A program made the position numbers and the translations under genes. Shown here piece by piece: positions 19,877-28,455 of a stretch of 64,000 nt of DNA. Each line of letters begins with the position of its first letter. Position 1 is the stretch's first letter. This DNA comes from Acidobacteriota bacterium (lineage in GTDB: Bacteria; Acidobacteriota; Terriglobia; Bryobacterales; Bryobacteraceae): positions 112,997 to 176,996 of the forward strand of contig JAFDVS010000019.1 of assembly GCA_018268935.1 (NCBI GenBank). Direction: 5' to 3'. The notes under the pieces were generated by a model, which was not told where the DNA came from, did no database searches, and saw only the letters and a program-made list of their open reading frames with translations.

Positions 19877-21235
19877 ATGCTTCCGACAACAGAAAATCGA
19901 TCGCAGCAACTGACCTGGGAACAGCGCCTGCTGAAGAATGCCGGGCGCCCGAAAACGGCTCTCAAGCCGGAATACCAGGAGCTCAAGTTCACGCTGCACA
20001 GGAAGTTGCTCGACAAGATCAACCTCGAAGCGCTGGCCACCATTGACAACCAGCGCGTGCGCGGAGAAGTCCGCCAGGCTCTGTTCTCGCTCATTGATAA
20101 CGAACCGACCCTGCTCAGTTCGCTCGAAAAGCAGCAGATCTGCGAGGAAGTGCTCGACGAAGTGTTCGGCCTCGGCCCGCTCGAGCCGCTGCTTCAGGAT
20201 CCGACGATCAGTGACATTCTGGTCAATACTCACAAGCAAGTCTACGTGGAGCGCAAAGGTCTCCTCGAGTTGACCAGCGTCACCTTCCGCGATGACGCCC
20301 ACCTGCTCCGCATCATCGACAAGATTGTTTCCCAGGTCGGCCGCCGCATCGACGAATCCACGCCCATGGTCGATGCCCGCCTCGCCGACGGATCGCGCGT
20401 CAACGCCGTCATCTCGCCACTGGCAGTCGATGGCCCGCTCATGTCCATCCGCCGTTTCTCCACCGACAAGCTGATGCCCGCCGACCTGGTGGAAAAGAAG
20501 GCCATGACCCCCGGCATGATGGAACTGCTCGAAGCAGCCGTCAAAGCCAAGCTAAACGTCGTCATCGCCGGCGGAACGGGCGCCGGAAAAACCACCCTGC
20601 TCAACGCACTCAGTTTCTTCATCAGCCCCAAAGAGCGCATTGTCACCATTGAGGACGCGGCCGAATTGCAGCTCAAGCAGCCGCACGTGGCGCGCCTCGA
20701 AACACGCCCGCCCAACCTCGAAGGGCAAGGCGCGGTCCGCCAGCGCGAACTCCTCGTCAACAGCCTCCGTATGCGTCCTGACCGAATCGTCGTCGGCGAA
20801 GTCCGCGGCACCGAAGCGCTCGACATGCTCCAGGCTATGAACACCGGTCACGACGGCTCGCTCACCACCATTCACGCCAACTCCCCGCGCGATGCAGTCT
20901 CCCGTCTGGAGGTGATGGTGTCCATGGCGAATTCGAACATGCAATTGACGTCCATCCGCCAGCAGATCGCCAGCGCCGTGCATATCTTCGTCCAGGCCTC
21001 GCGTTTCTCGGATGGCTCGCGCCGCGTCACCAACGTCACCGAAGTGACCGGCATGGAAGGTGAAGTCGTCACGCTTCAGGACATCTACGTGTTTGAAAAG
21101 CGCGGCCTGACCCCCGAAGGAAAAGTTGTGGGACGTTTCGCCGCCACTGGTATTCGTCCCAAATTCTACGAAAAGCTGCTCGCCGCCGGCATCCGCTTGC
21201 GGCCTGACCTGTTCGATGAAGTGGCGGAGGTCTAA
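19877..21235 (+). CDS. cpaF: CpaF/TadA secretion ATPase
   Basis: 452-residue hexameric ATPase of the type II/IV secretion superfamily that powers Flp pilus assembly. Walker A is [16 protein letters not shown] at about residue 232, the Asp box is [14 protein letters not shown], and the Walker B/His box region is [18 protein letters not shown], then [18 protein letters not shown]. The N-terminal domain ([19 protein letters not shown]) is typical of CpaF. Three bases separate its stop from tadB, whose ribosome-binding site GGAGG lies inside the end of this gene. Confidence 0.95.
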   Translation: MLPTTENRSQQLTWEQRLLKNAGRPKTALKPEYQELKFTLHRKLLDKINLEALATIDNQRVRGEVRQALFSLIDNEPTLLSSLEKQQICEEVLDEVFGLGPLEPLLQDPTISDILVNTHKQVYVERKGLLELTSVTFRDDAHLLRIIDKIVSQVGRRIDESTPMVDARLADGSRVNAVISPLAVDGPLMSIRRFSTDKLMPADLVEKKAMTPGMMELLEAAVKAKLNVVIAGGTGAGKTTLLNALSFFISPKERIVTIEDAAELQLKQPHVARLETRPPNLEGQGAVRQRELLVNSLRMRPDRIVVGEVRGTEALDMLQAMNTGHDGSLTTIHANSPRDAVSRLEVMVSMANSNMQLTSIRQQIASAVHIFVQASRFSDGSRRVTNVTEVTGMEGEVVTLQDIYVFEKRGLTPEGKVVGRFAATGIRPKFYEKLLAAGIRLRPDLFDEVAEV

Positions 21236-21238
21236 GCG

Positions 21239-22213
21239 ATGAGTTTTATTACCATCCTCCTCGTCATCTGGTTCTCCTCGGTTGCCATCTGGTTCCTCAT
21301 TTCCGGCGCCTTTAAGAACGCCGACATGGACCGTATCCGGCAGCGCCTGGCGGGAACTCCGAAGAACAACAAAAAGAAGAAGGACGGACCGGCGCAAGCC
21401 CCCTCGCTGATCCATTCCGAGGTGCCCGTCACCAGCAAAGTCACCGTGCGGCTGCTGCAGAAATACAAACTGCACGACAAGCTGCAGGAAGCCCTGGAGC
21501 AGGCCGGTTTACGCTGGCAGGTCACCCGCCTCGTGCACGCTTGTATGGCTTGCTTCCTCGGCGCCTACCTGCTCGTCTGGTCCATTGCCGATTTCCGCAG
21601 CGTTGCTTTGGTCGCCGGGGCGATCGCCGGCTGCGCGCCGTTCTTTTACGTCCATCGCAAGCGCGCTGCCCGGCTGCACAAATTTGAAGAGCAGTTCCCG
21701 GAAAGCCTCGAGTTCGTCGCCCGCTCCATGCGCGCCGGCCATGCCTTCTCGGTTTCGCTCGAAATGATTCACCGTGAGTTCCAGGAACCCCTTGCCGGCG
21801 AATTCAAGCGCACCTTCGAAGAGCACAACCTCGGGCTTCCGCTCGAAATGGCGCTCCAGAAGCTCGCCCGGCGCGTCCCCTCACTCGACGTCCACTTCTT
21901 CGTCTCCGCCGTTATGCTGCAGAAACGCACCGGTGGCAACCTCGCGGAAATTCTCGACAAACTGGCTTACGTCATCCGCGAACGATTCAAATTGCGCGGC
22001 AAGATCAAGGCGGTCAGCGCGCACGGCAAGATGACCGGCATGGCCCTCAGCGCCATCCCTGCGGCCGTCGCCACCATTCTCTTTTACGTCAATCCTGAGT
22101 ACGCCAATTTCTTCCTCAACGACGAGGTCGGACACCTGATGGCCGCCGCCGGCATCGGGATGCAGTTGATTGGCTACGGAATTATCAAGAAGATCGTCAC
22201 GATCGAGGTCTAG
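21239..22213 (+). CDS. tadB: TadB inner-membrane platform protein
   Basis: 324 residues with an N-terminal helix, a positively charged cytoplasmic stretch (PKNNKKKKDG), and a GspF-type domain (about residues 140-270, LEFVARSMRAGHAFSVSLEMI ... VSAVMLQKRTGGNLAEILDKLA) flanked by membrane helices. TadB and TadC form the platform that the CpaF ATPase acts on. Spacing to cpaF and tadC is 3 and 5 bases, so translational coupling is likely. Confidence 0.92.
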   Translation: MSFITILLVIWFSSVAIWFLISGAFKNADMDRIRQRLAGTPKNNKKKKDGPAQAPSLIHSEVPVTSKVTVRLLQKYKLHDKLQEALEQAGLRWQVTRLVHACMACFLGAYLLVWSIADFRSVALVAGAIAGCAPFFYVHRKRAARLHKFEEQFPESLEFVARSMRAGHAFSVSLEMIHREFQEPLAGEFKRTFEEHNLGLPLEMALQKLARRVPSLDVHFFVSAVMLQKRTGGNLAEILDKLAYVIRERFKLRGKIKAVSAHGKMTGMALSAIPAAVATILFYVNPEYANFFLNDEVGHLMAAAGIGMQLIGYGIIKKIVTIEV

Positions 22214-22218
22214 CGCAT

Positions 22219-23139
22219 ATGGCATTCCTATTGAGTTTCCTGATCTTTCTGGTCGTAGCCATCGGCATCAGCATGCTCGGCCTGAAAGTCTGGGTGCGCC
22301 CGAAGGAGGCGATCGAGCGCGTAGCCGGCGCCGGCGTTGTGGCCGGCGATGAAGCGCCTTCCCATCCCAGTCTCGCCTTGCGCGAGGTGATGGAAAAGCT
22401 CGGCAAGCAGATCCCCCAATCGCCCAAAGACGTCACCATCATGCAGCGCCGGCTTATCCGTGCCGGCTACCGTGACCAGAGCGCTCTCACGGTCCTCTAT
22501 GGCGCAAAAGCCACGTTCGCCGTGGTGCTACCCGTGGTGATGGGCATCTTTATCCTCGGCGCGGATACTGACCCCGGCAACAAGTTCATGGCCGTCGCCG
22601 CCGCCGCCGGACTCGGCTTTTTCGGCCCCAACGAGTATGTCAACCTGCGCGCCCGCAAGCGCCAGAAACTGATCAAGCGCGCCCTGCCCAACGCCCTCGA
22701 CCTGATGGTCGTCTGCGTCGAATCCGGGCTCGGCCTCGACCAGGCCATCCTCCAGGTGGCCAAGGAACTCGAGCATGCCCACCCCGAGATCAGCGAAGAG
22801 TACGCCCTCGTCAACCTCGAATTGAAAGCCGGTAAGCGCCGCGCCGAAGCTTTGCGCAACATGGCCGAGCGCGCCGGCGTCGATGATCTGAAAAAACTGG
22901 TCGCCGTGCTCATTCAGGCCGACCGTTTCGGCACCGGCGTTGCACAGTCTTTGCGCGCACATGCCGATTATATGCGTGTACAGGCCCGGCAGATCGCTGA
23001 AGAGAAAGCCGCGAAACTCGGCGTCAAGCTCGTGTTTCCCATCTTCTTCTGCATTCTGCCCTCCCTGTTCATCGTTACCGTGGGTCCCGTCGTGATGAAG
23101 ATCATCCGCGAACTGATCCCGATGATGAACAGCATTTGA
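22219..23139 (+). CDS. tadC: TadC inner-membrane platform protein
   Basis: 306 residues, second GspF-domain protein of the cluster. N-terminal helix, then a pair of central helices, and a GspF domain around ALPNALDLMVVCVESGLGLDQAI and LVAVLIQADRFGTGVAQSLRAHADYMR, typical for TadC. The last helix contains LVFPIFFCILPSLFIVTVGPVV. It is the last Tad gene in the window: TadD-TadG and the pilin are not adjacent. Confidence 0.92.
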   Translation: MAFLLSFLIFLVVAIGISMLGLKVWVRPKEAIERVAGAGVVAGDEAPSHPSLALREVMEKLGKQIPQSPKDVTIMQRRLIRAGYRDQSALTVLYGAKATFAVVLPVVMGIFILGADTDPGNKFMAVAAAAGLGFFGPNEYVNLRARKRQKLIKRALPNALDLMVVCVESGLGLDQAILQVAKELEHAHPEISEEYALVNLELKAGKRRAEALRNMAERAGVDDLKKLVAVLIQADRFGTGVAQSLRAHADYMRVQARQIAEEKAAKLGVKLVFPIFFCILPSLFIVTVGPVVMKIIRELIPMMNSI

Positions 23140-23218
23140 CGAATTTTGCAGGAAAGCCGGCTGCCCTCCGCAAAGAGAAAGCCGCCGGTCAATTGAGTTG
23201 TGGGAAAGGAGAACGGCG

Positions 23219-23311
23219 ATGGATAACTCTATGATTCGCATCGTTTGCGCGGTCCTGGCGGCTTTGTTTCTGGGACTGATCGTGATGCGCCGCAAGAAGA
23301 ACGTGGAATAA
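23219..23311 (+). CDS. 30-residue single-pass membrane microprotein after tadC
   Basis: A very short frame: MDNSMIRIVCAVLAALFLGL followed by IVMRRKKNVE and TAA. Residues 5-23 form one hydrophobic helix, and the C-terminal RRKK predicts a cytoplasmic tail by the positive-inside rule. AAAGGAG at 23205-23211 is seven bases from the ATG, a strong ribosome-binding site. It lies 79 bases after tadC. The signals support a real gene; the function is unknown. An accessory of the pilus platform is one possibility, a small stress or membrane peptide another. Confidence 0.65.
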   Translation: MDNSMIRIVCAVLAALFLGLIVMRRKKNVE

Positions 23312-23523
23312 CACCCGTCAGGCGGCGTTTTCTCGAGGGACGATTTTTCTGGTTTCGGGAGAGGAAGCGCGGAGCTCGCAAGGGGCTTCCACAAAGGAAC
23401 TGCTTTCCGGCGGGCTCTGCGCACCACGTTTCCTCAATTTGGTTTGGGACCGTTGGGAACATGCGCCGGCTCAACAAGCTGGCAGAAAAAAGTTTTGGAT
23501 TTTCGATGAGCGGAGTGAAGCTT

Positions 23524-26500
23524 ATGAAAAAGAGCATCTTTCGATGGAGGGCTTTCCAAGTGAGCCGGCTCGGGCTGGCCTTGGCAGGGGTTGCTTGTCT
23601 CATGTTGACGGCCCCCCAAGCCGTCGTCGGTGGCACGGTGGGCAAAGTTGTCGCCATCGGAGGTCACGCTGCGGACCTGGCGTTGGATGAGGCGCGCGGA
23701 GTTCTGTATGTCGCCAATTTCACCGCAAACCGCGTCGACGTGCTGAATGCATCCGAGGGCACTATTCAGTCCTCGATCAACGTCGCCGCCCAGCCTTCTT
23801 CCCTTGCCTTGAGTGTCGATGGACGCTACCTGGTGGTCGCCCACTACGGCAACGTCACCGCGCCGGCAAGCCCCAATAATGGCGTCACCGTCATTGACTT
23901 GTCCGCGAATTCCAGGAGCAGCTTTGCCCTCGGCAGCGCTCCTCTCGGCGTCGCCTTCGGCCTCGACAACAAAGCCCTGATCGTCACCGCCACCGAGTTC
24001 CTGCTCTTCGATCCGGTCTCCGGAAACGCGCAGAACCTCGGCTCCATCAGCGGTGTCACCACAAAGGCGCTGCCTCAGCCCCTCACCACCTTCCCGTCCA
24101 ACATCGTCGCGGCTTCGATGGCCACCAGCGGCGACGGGTTGTTTGTGTTCGGCGCGGCCGCCCTTGCCAGCGGCTCCGGCGGCGGCACCGGCAGTCAGAC
24201 TCTCGAGTTCGCCTACGACGTGACCACCAAGCGTATCAACGCCATCTTCTGGACTTGGGCGCCACCGCCCGGCCCCCGCGTCGTCAGTTCCAACTACGAC
24301 GGCTCGCTCCATATGACCGGCTGGGCCATGCACGACCGGAATTTGGATGTCGTCTATAGCCAGCTCCCCAACGCGCAGGGTACCTTCAACATCGGCACGC
24401 ATGTCTTCGACAGTGTTCGCGGCCGCATCTATGCCCAATACATCGAGTCGAGCACCACGACCGGCGCCAACCAGCAGGCTCCCCCGCCCCAGTTGCTCGT
24501 TCTCGACGCCGACAACCTCGCCGTGCGCGAAAAACTCTACATCGCCGAGAATTTCGCCGGCAAGAGCATCGTCAATTCCGACGCATCGCTTATGTATGGC
24601 GTCTCCGATAGCGGCATCCAGATCATCCCCCTCGGCGACACCATCCGCGCCCCGCGCATCGTCACCAGCAAAGAAGACCTCGTCTTCCGCGGTAATTTCT
24701 GCGACCGCCGTGTCTCGTCCCAGGAAATCACCCTCCTCGATCCGAGCGGCGCCAACACGGATTACTCGGTCTCCATCAACATCTCTGGTGTCACGGTGAC
24801 GCCATCGCAAGGCGTGACTCCGGCCACCCTCCGCGTCAACGTCGATCCGAACGCCTTCCAGAACCAGAAGGGCACGGTCACTGGCCTCCTCACCATTACC
24901 TCCGCCCGCGCCGCGAACGTCATCAAGCAGATCCGGTTGCTCATCAATAACCGCGAGCCCGATCAACGCGGCACTACGGTCAACATCCCCGGACAACTCG
25001 TCGATTTGCTCGCCGATCCCATCCGCGACCGCTTCTACGTGCTCCGCCAGGATACCAACCAGGTGCTCGTCTTCGACGCCACAACACAAACACAGATCGC
25101 CACGCTGCGCACTGCCAATGTGCCCACCCAACTGGCCATCACCTTTGATCGCCGCTGGCTCCTCGTGGGCAGCGACGCCGCGCAAGTGATCCGCGTCTAT
25201 GACCTGGAAACGCTGGAAGAGTCCATTCCGATCCGCATGCCCAGTGGCCATTACCCGCGATCCATCGCTGCCAGCGGCCGGGCCATCCTCGCCGCCAGCC
25301 GCGTGGCCGGCCCCGAAAACAAGATCTCCCGCATCGACTTCCCCAGCCGAGTGGCCGTGGCGTTGCCGACTCTGGGAATCTACGAAAATAAAATCGACGT
25401 CAACACTGTTCTCGTCGCTTCCCCCAACGGCCGCACCATCCTCGGCGCACAAGCCACCGGCGGCGTCCTTCTCTATGACGCCAACGCCGACACGTTCACC
25501 ATCAGCCGTAAAGACTTCTCGGCCCTGGCCGGCGCCTACGCCGCCTCCAGCTTCGATCAGTACGTCGTCGGCAACCAGTTGCTGAACGCCTCGCTCGTAT
25601 CCGTGGGAGTCTTTGAAACCAACTCCGGCCGCAGTTCCGGCTTCGCCTTCCTCGACCAGGGCGGCTTCCGCACCGTGGCCCCGGATTCGTCGAGCCCCGG
25701 CATCATCCAGCGTGTCGCCTTCACCGGCAATCAGTTGCTGCGTGGCACGCGCATGGTGGAAGCGCCGCTGTTGGCCATCTCCAGCACCTCCTCCACCACC
25801 TCATCCACTACTTCCAACTTTACTGATCGCTGGACCCAGATCTTCACACGAACCGTGCAGCCACTCTACAGCCGCAACGCTCTCGTCTCACTCACCACAT
25901 CCGGCATCACCATCCTGCCCTGGAACTTCGACGCCGCCACCGCCATCCCGCGCATTGAGCGCGTGGTGAACTCCGGCGACAGCACTTCCGCCGTCGCTCC
26001 CGGCAGCCTCGTGTCGATCTTCGGCAGCGATCTGAGCCCCATCAATCAGGCCACACAGCAAATGCCCGCGCCCACCGCGCTCGGCGAAAGCTGCCTCACC
26101 GTCAACGGCGTCCCTGTCCCCGTGATCTTCGTCTCCCCTAGCCAGATCAACGGCCAGTTGCCATTCCAGGTCGACGGCAGCGTCCAGATGGTTCTCCGCA
26201 CGCCTGGCGGTGTCAGCGATAACTTCAACCTCACCATCCTGCCTGGCGCTCCCGGCGTCTTCCGTAACGGAACAGCCGGTAGCCAGCGCGATCTGCCCGC
26301 TCTCTATCGCGCCAACAATGGCTTGCTCGTCACCGATTCCAATCCGGTCCATCGTGGCGATACGATCACCATTTACCTCACCGGCCTCGGACGCACTTCG
26401 CCTTCGGTCGAAGCAGGTGTCCCCGCCCCCAGCGATCCGCTGGCGTCGGTGCTCATCGCGCCTGCCGTCACCATCGGCGGTGTTGCCCTTCCGGTGGATT

Positions 26501-26643
26501 TCGCAGGCCTGGTGCCCAGCACCATCGGCGTCTACCAGATCAACGCCCGTGTGCCGTTCCACACGCCCATCGGGCTCGATCAAACCCTCACGGTCACCTC
26601 GGGAAGCAGCACCACCTCCCTCGCCGTTCGAGTGGTCGACTAG
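23524..26643 (+). CDS. Secreted beta-propeller protein with C-terminal TIGR03437 domain
   Basis: 1039 residues. Signal peptide (VSRLGLALAGVACLMLTAPQA). Residues about 45-330 and 480-720 contain YVTN/lactonase-like propeller blades (GVLYVANFTANRVDVLNASEG; DRFYVLRQDTNQVLVFD), separated by an Ig-like segment near residue 400. A Ser/Thr-rich run (SSTSSTTSSTTS) lies near residue 760. The last about 215 residues match the Solibacter-specific TIGR03437 domain (SAVAPGSLVSIFGSDLSP ... FVSPSQINGQLPF ... IYLTGLGRT). The start at 23524 has GGAG eight bases upstream; longer in-frame extensions to 23245 lack support. Function unknown, probably a surface or periplasmic binding protein. It follows the pilus cluster on the same strand. 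Confidence 0.88.
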   Translation: MKKSIFRWRAFQVSRLGLALAGVACLMLTAPQAVVGGTVGKVVAIGGHAADLALDEARGVLYVANFTANRVDVLNASEGTIQSSINVAAQPSSLALSVDGRYLVVAHYGNVTAPASPNNGVTVIDLSANSRSSFALGSAPLGVAFGLDNKALIVTATEFLLFDPVSGNAQNLGSISGVTTKALPQPLTTFPSNIVAASMATSGDGLFVFGAAALASGSGGGTGSQTLEFAYDVTTKRINAIFWTWAPPPGPRVVSSNYDGSLHMTGWAMHDRNLDVVYSQLPNAQGTFNIGTHVFDSVRGRIYAQYIESSTTTGANQQAPPPQLLVLDADNLAVREKLYIAENFAGKSIVNSDASLMYGVSDSGIQIIPLGDTIRAPRIVTSKEDLVFRGNFCDRRVSSQEITLLDPSGANTDYSVSINISGVTVTPSQGVTPATLRVNVDPNAFQNQKGTVTGLLTITSARAANVIKQIRLLINNREPDQRGTTVNIPGQLVDLLADPIRDRFYVLRQDTNQVLVFDATTQTQIATLRTANVPTQLAITFDRRWLLVGSDAAQVIRVYDLETLEESIPIRMPSGHYPRSIAASGRAILAASRVAGPENKISRIDFPSRVAVALPTLGIYENKIDVNTVLVASPNGRTILGAQATGGVLLYDANADTFTISRKDFSALAGAYAASSFDQYVVGNQLLNASLVSVGVFETNSGRSSGFAFLDQGGFRTVAPDSSSPGIIQRVAFTGNQLLRGTRMVEAPLLAISSTSSTTSSTTSNFTDRWTQIFTRTVQPLYSRNALVSLTTSGITILPWNFDAATAIPRIERVVNSGDSTSAVAPGSLVSIFGSDLSPINQATQQMPAPTALGESCLTVNGVPVPVIFVSPSQINGQLPFQVDGSVQMVLRTPGGVSDNFNLTILPGAPGVFRNGTAGSQRDLPALYRANNGLLVTDSNPVHRGDTITIYLTGLGRTSPSVEAGVPAPSDPLASVLIAPAVTIGGVALPVDFAGLVPSTIGVYQINARVPFHTPIGLDQTLTVTSGSSTTSLAVRVVD

Positions 26644-26665
26644 CTAGCAACCAACATCACTGAAA

Positions 26666-26695
26666 GTGGGGTGCGGCAACCGCCTGACACCCCAC
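26666..26695. terminator. Hairpin after the TIGR03437 gene
   Basis: GTGGGGTG (26666-26673) pairs with CACCCCAC (26688-26695), and the loop contains CGG...CCG. There is no T-run on the + side, so it may be a Rho-type or weak intrinsic terminator. Confidence 0.35.
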
Positions 26696-26777
26696 CCAAA
26701 CCAAACAGCATCTCCATAGCAGCACGCAGCCCCATGAGAGCTTCGACGGGCGCGATTCGTCGGAAAGGATCAAGGAA

Positions 26778-27419
26778 ATGAAAAAGCTCAACGTCATTCT
26801 TGTGTCGGTGGTCGGATTGCTCCCCGTAAGTGCCCTCGCGCAGAAGTGGGAAATTGGCGCCGTGGGTGGTGGATCGTTCTACACCAAAGCGGAGGTGAAG
26901 AAAGGCGACGCCAAAGCCGACGCCTCCTTCGCTCCCGGCTTCGCCGCGGGCTTCATTCTCGGCCAGGACATCGGCCGCTACTGGGGTGGCGAGATCCGCT
27001 ACACCTTCCAGCGCAACGACGCCAAACTCAATGGCTCCGGAGGAAAGGCTGAGTTCGGCGCACAGGCCCATCTCATCCATTACGACTTCCTCCTCCACCT
27101 CAGCCCCAGCGGCGCCAAAACACGCCCCTACATCTCCTTCGGCGCCGGCATCAAACACTATCGCGGCAGCGGCAATGAGACCGTCAGCCAGCCCCTCTCC
27201 GAATTCGCCCTTCTCACCAGATCCACGGACACCACCCCAATGGCCGTCCTCGGCTTCGGTGTGAAGATCAAAGTCGGTGAGAAATCCACGGTCCGCGTCG
27301 AGGTGAAAGACAATATCTCCCCGGTGCCCACCAAGGTGATCACCCCCAACCGCGGAGCTTCGCTCTCCGGCTGGATTCATAACTTCACCCCCATGGTTGG
27401 CGTTTCCTACAATTTTTGA
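26778..27419 (+). CDS. Small outer-membrane beta-barrel protein
   Basis: 213 residues. Signal peptide (LNVILVSVVGLLPVSALAQ) followed by alternating beta strands (KWEIGAVGGGSFYTKAEV, YWGGEIRYTFQR, KTRPYISFGAGIKHY) and ending in aromatic VGVSYNF, the C-terminal Phe expected for Bam-inserted barrels. Similar in size to OmpA/OprF-type eight-stranded barrels. AAGGA lies close to the ATG. The role is unknown; it sits between the secreted propeller protein and the cytochrome conduit genes. Confidence 0.8.
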   Translation: MKKLNVILVSVVGLLPVSALAQKWEIGAVGGGSFYTKAEVKKGDAKADASFAPGFAAGFILGQDIGRYWGGEIRYTFQRNDAKLNGSGGKAEFGAQAHLIHYDFLLHLSPSGAKTRPYISFGAGIKHYRGSGNETVSQPLSEFALLTRSTDTTPMAVLGFGVKIKVGEKSTVRVEVKDNISPVPTKVITPNRGASLSGWIHNFTPMVGVSYNF

Positions 27420-27489
27420 GGAACCAAGCGAAACTCCTGCACATCGTCTATAGTTCTAATAAGAGAACGTTGGGTGGGAGTTCATCGCT

Positions 27490-28452
27490 TTGAGACTTTT
27501 TTGGATCTGCTTTGCAGGTTGTTACGCACTTGCTGCGCAAACAACTCCGAAAACGCTGCCGAAACCGTTTGCCGACGCAGTCTCCGCCGCTGATGCGGAG
27601 GGCTACGTCGGCAATTCTGTTTGCAAAACCTGCCATCCGGCGCAATGGCAGGAATTCTTCCGCAATCCTCACTACAAGAGCATCGCTTCGGCCAAAGAGC
27701 CACCTGCCAAAACCGGATGCGAAGGCTGTCACGGCCCCGCCAAAAAACACATCGAAGCAATGGGTGGCCGCACCACCATCCCCAATGCCTTCTCTCTGAT
27801 GCCTCCCCGCCAGGCGCTCGATACCTGCCTCGCGTGTCACGGCAAAGATTACTCGCGCGCCGATATTCATCGCTCCTCGCACACCCAAAGCAACATCGCC
27901 TGCAATAGCTGCCACTCCGTACACAAGCCCGCTACACCAAAGTTCCTCCTCGCCAAGCGCCAGACCGACCTCTGCTACGGCTGCCACGCCAACGTCCGCA
28001 CGCAATTCTCCATGCCCTTCAAACACCGCGTCAACGAAGGGTTCATGAACTGCACCGATTGCCATAATCCGCACGGTACGCCCGCACCCACCTCGCGCAT
28101 GGGTCTCCGCCCCCGCATGGTCTCGCAGGCCCTCGCCAATGAGCAGCCTTGCCTCAAATGCCACTCCGACAAACGCGGCCCGTTCGCCTTTGAGCACGCC
28201 GCCATTCGCGTCGAAGGCTGTGAGAGCTGCCACAATCCTCATGGCTCCACCAACGCCAAACTCCTTCGCCGCACCAGCGTCTTCACCACTTGTCTCGAAT
28301 GCCACAACGGCGCCGGCGCCTTCGGCCGCCAGAATGACGGGGTCGAACTGCAGTCCGCTACACACGACATGCGCAACCCGCGCTATCAGAACTGCACCAC
28401 CTGCCATCTCCGCATCCACGGTTCGAATGCCGACCGGACCTTCCTGAGGTAA
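27490..28452 (+). CDS. Decaheme c-type cytochrome (DmsE/MtrA family)
   Basis: 320 residues with a signal peptide and ten CxxCH haem-binding motifs, in order CKTCH, CEGCH, CLACH, CNSCH, CYGCH, CTDCH, CLKCH, CESCH, CLECH, CTTCH. This number and size match the MtrA/DmsE/PioA periplasmic decaheme cytochromes that sit inside an outer-membrane barrel and carry electrons across it. The start is a TTG at 27490 with GGGAG at 27476-27480. Three bases separate the stop from the barrel gene. No surface cytochrome (MtrC-like) or terminal reductase such as DmsA lies nearby, so the electron acceptor or donor outside the cell is unknown. Confidence 0.92.
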   Translation: MRLFWICFAGCYALAAQTTPKTLPKPFADAVSAADAEGYVGNSVCKTCHPAQWQEFFRNPHYKSIASAKEPPAKTGCEGCHGPAKKHIEAMGGRTTIPNAFSLMPPRQALDTCLACHGKDYSRADIHRSSHTQSNIACNSCHSVHKPATPKFLLAKRQTDLCYGCHANVRTQFSMPFKHRVNEGFMNCTDCHNPHGTPAPTSRMGLRPRMVSQALANEQPCLKCHSDKRGPFAFEHAAIRVEGCESCHNPHGSTNAKLLRRTSVFTTCLECHNGAGAFGRQNDGVELQSATHDMRNPRYQNCTTCHLRIHGSNADRTFLR

Positions 28453-28455
28453 GCC

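Noticed and set aside
23434..25452. 672-residue minus-strand open frame opposite the propeller gene
   Set aside because: Composition-biased shadow of the true secreted protein.
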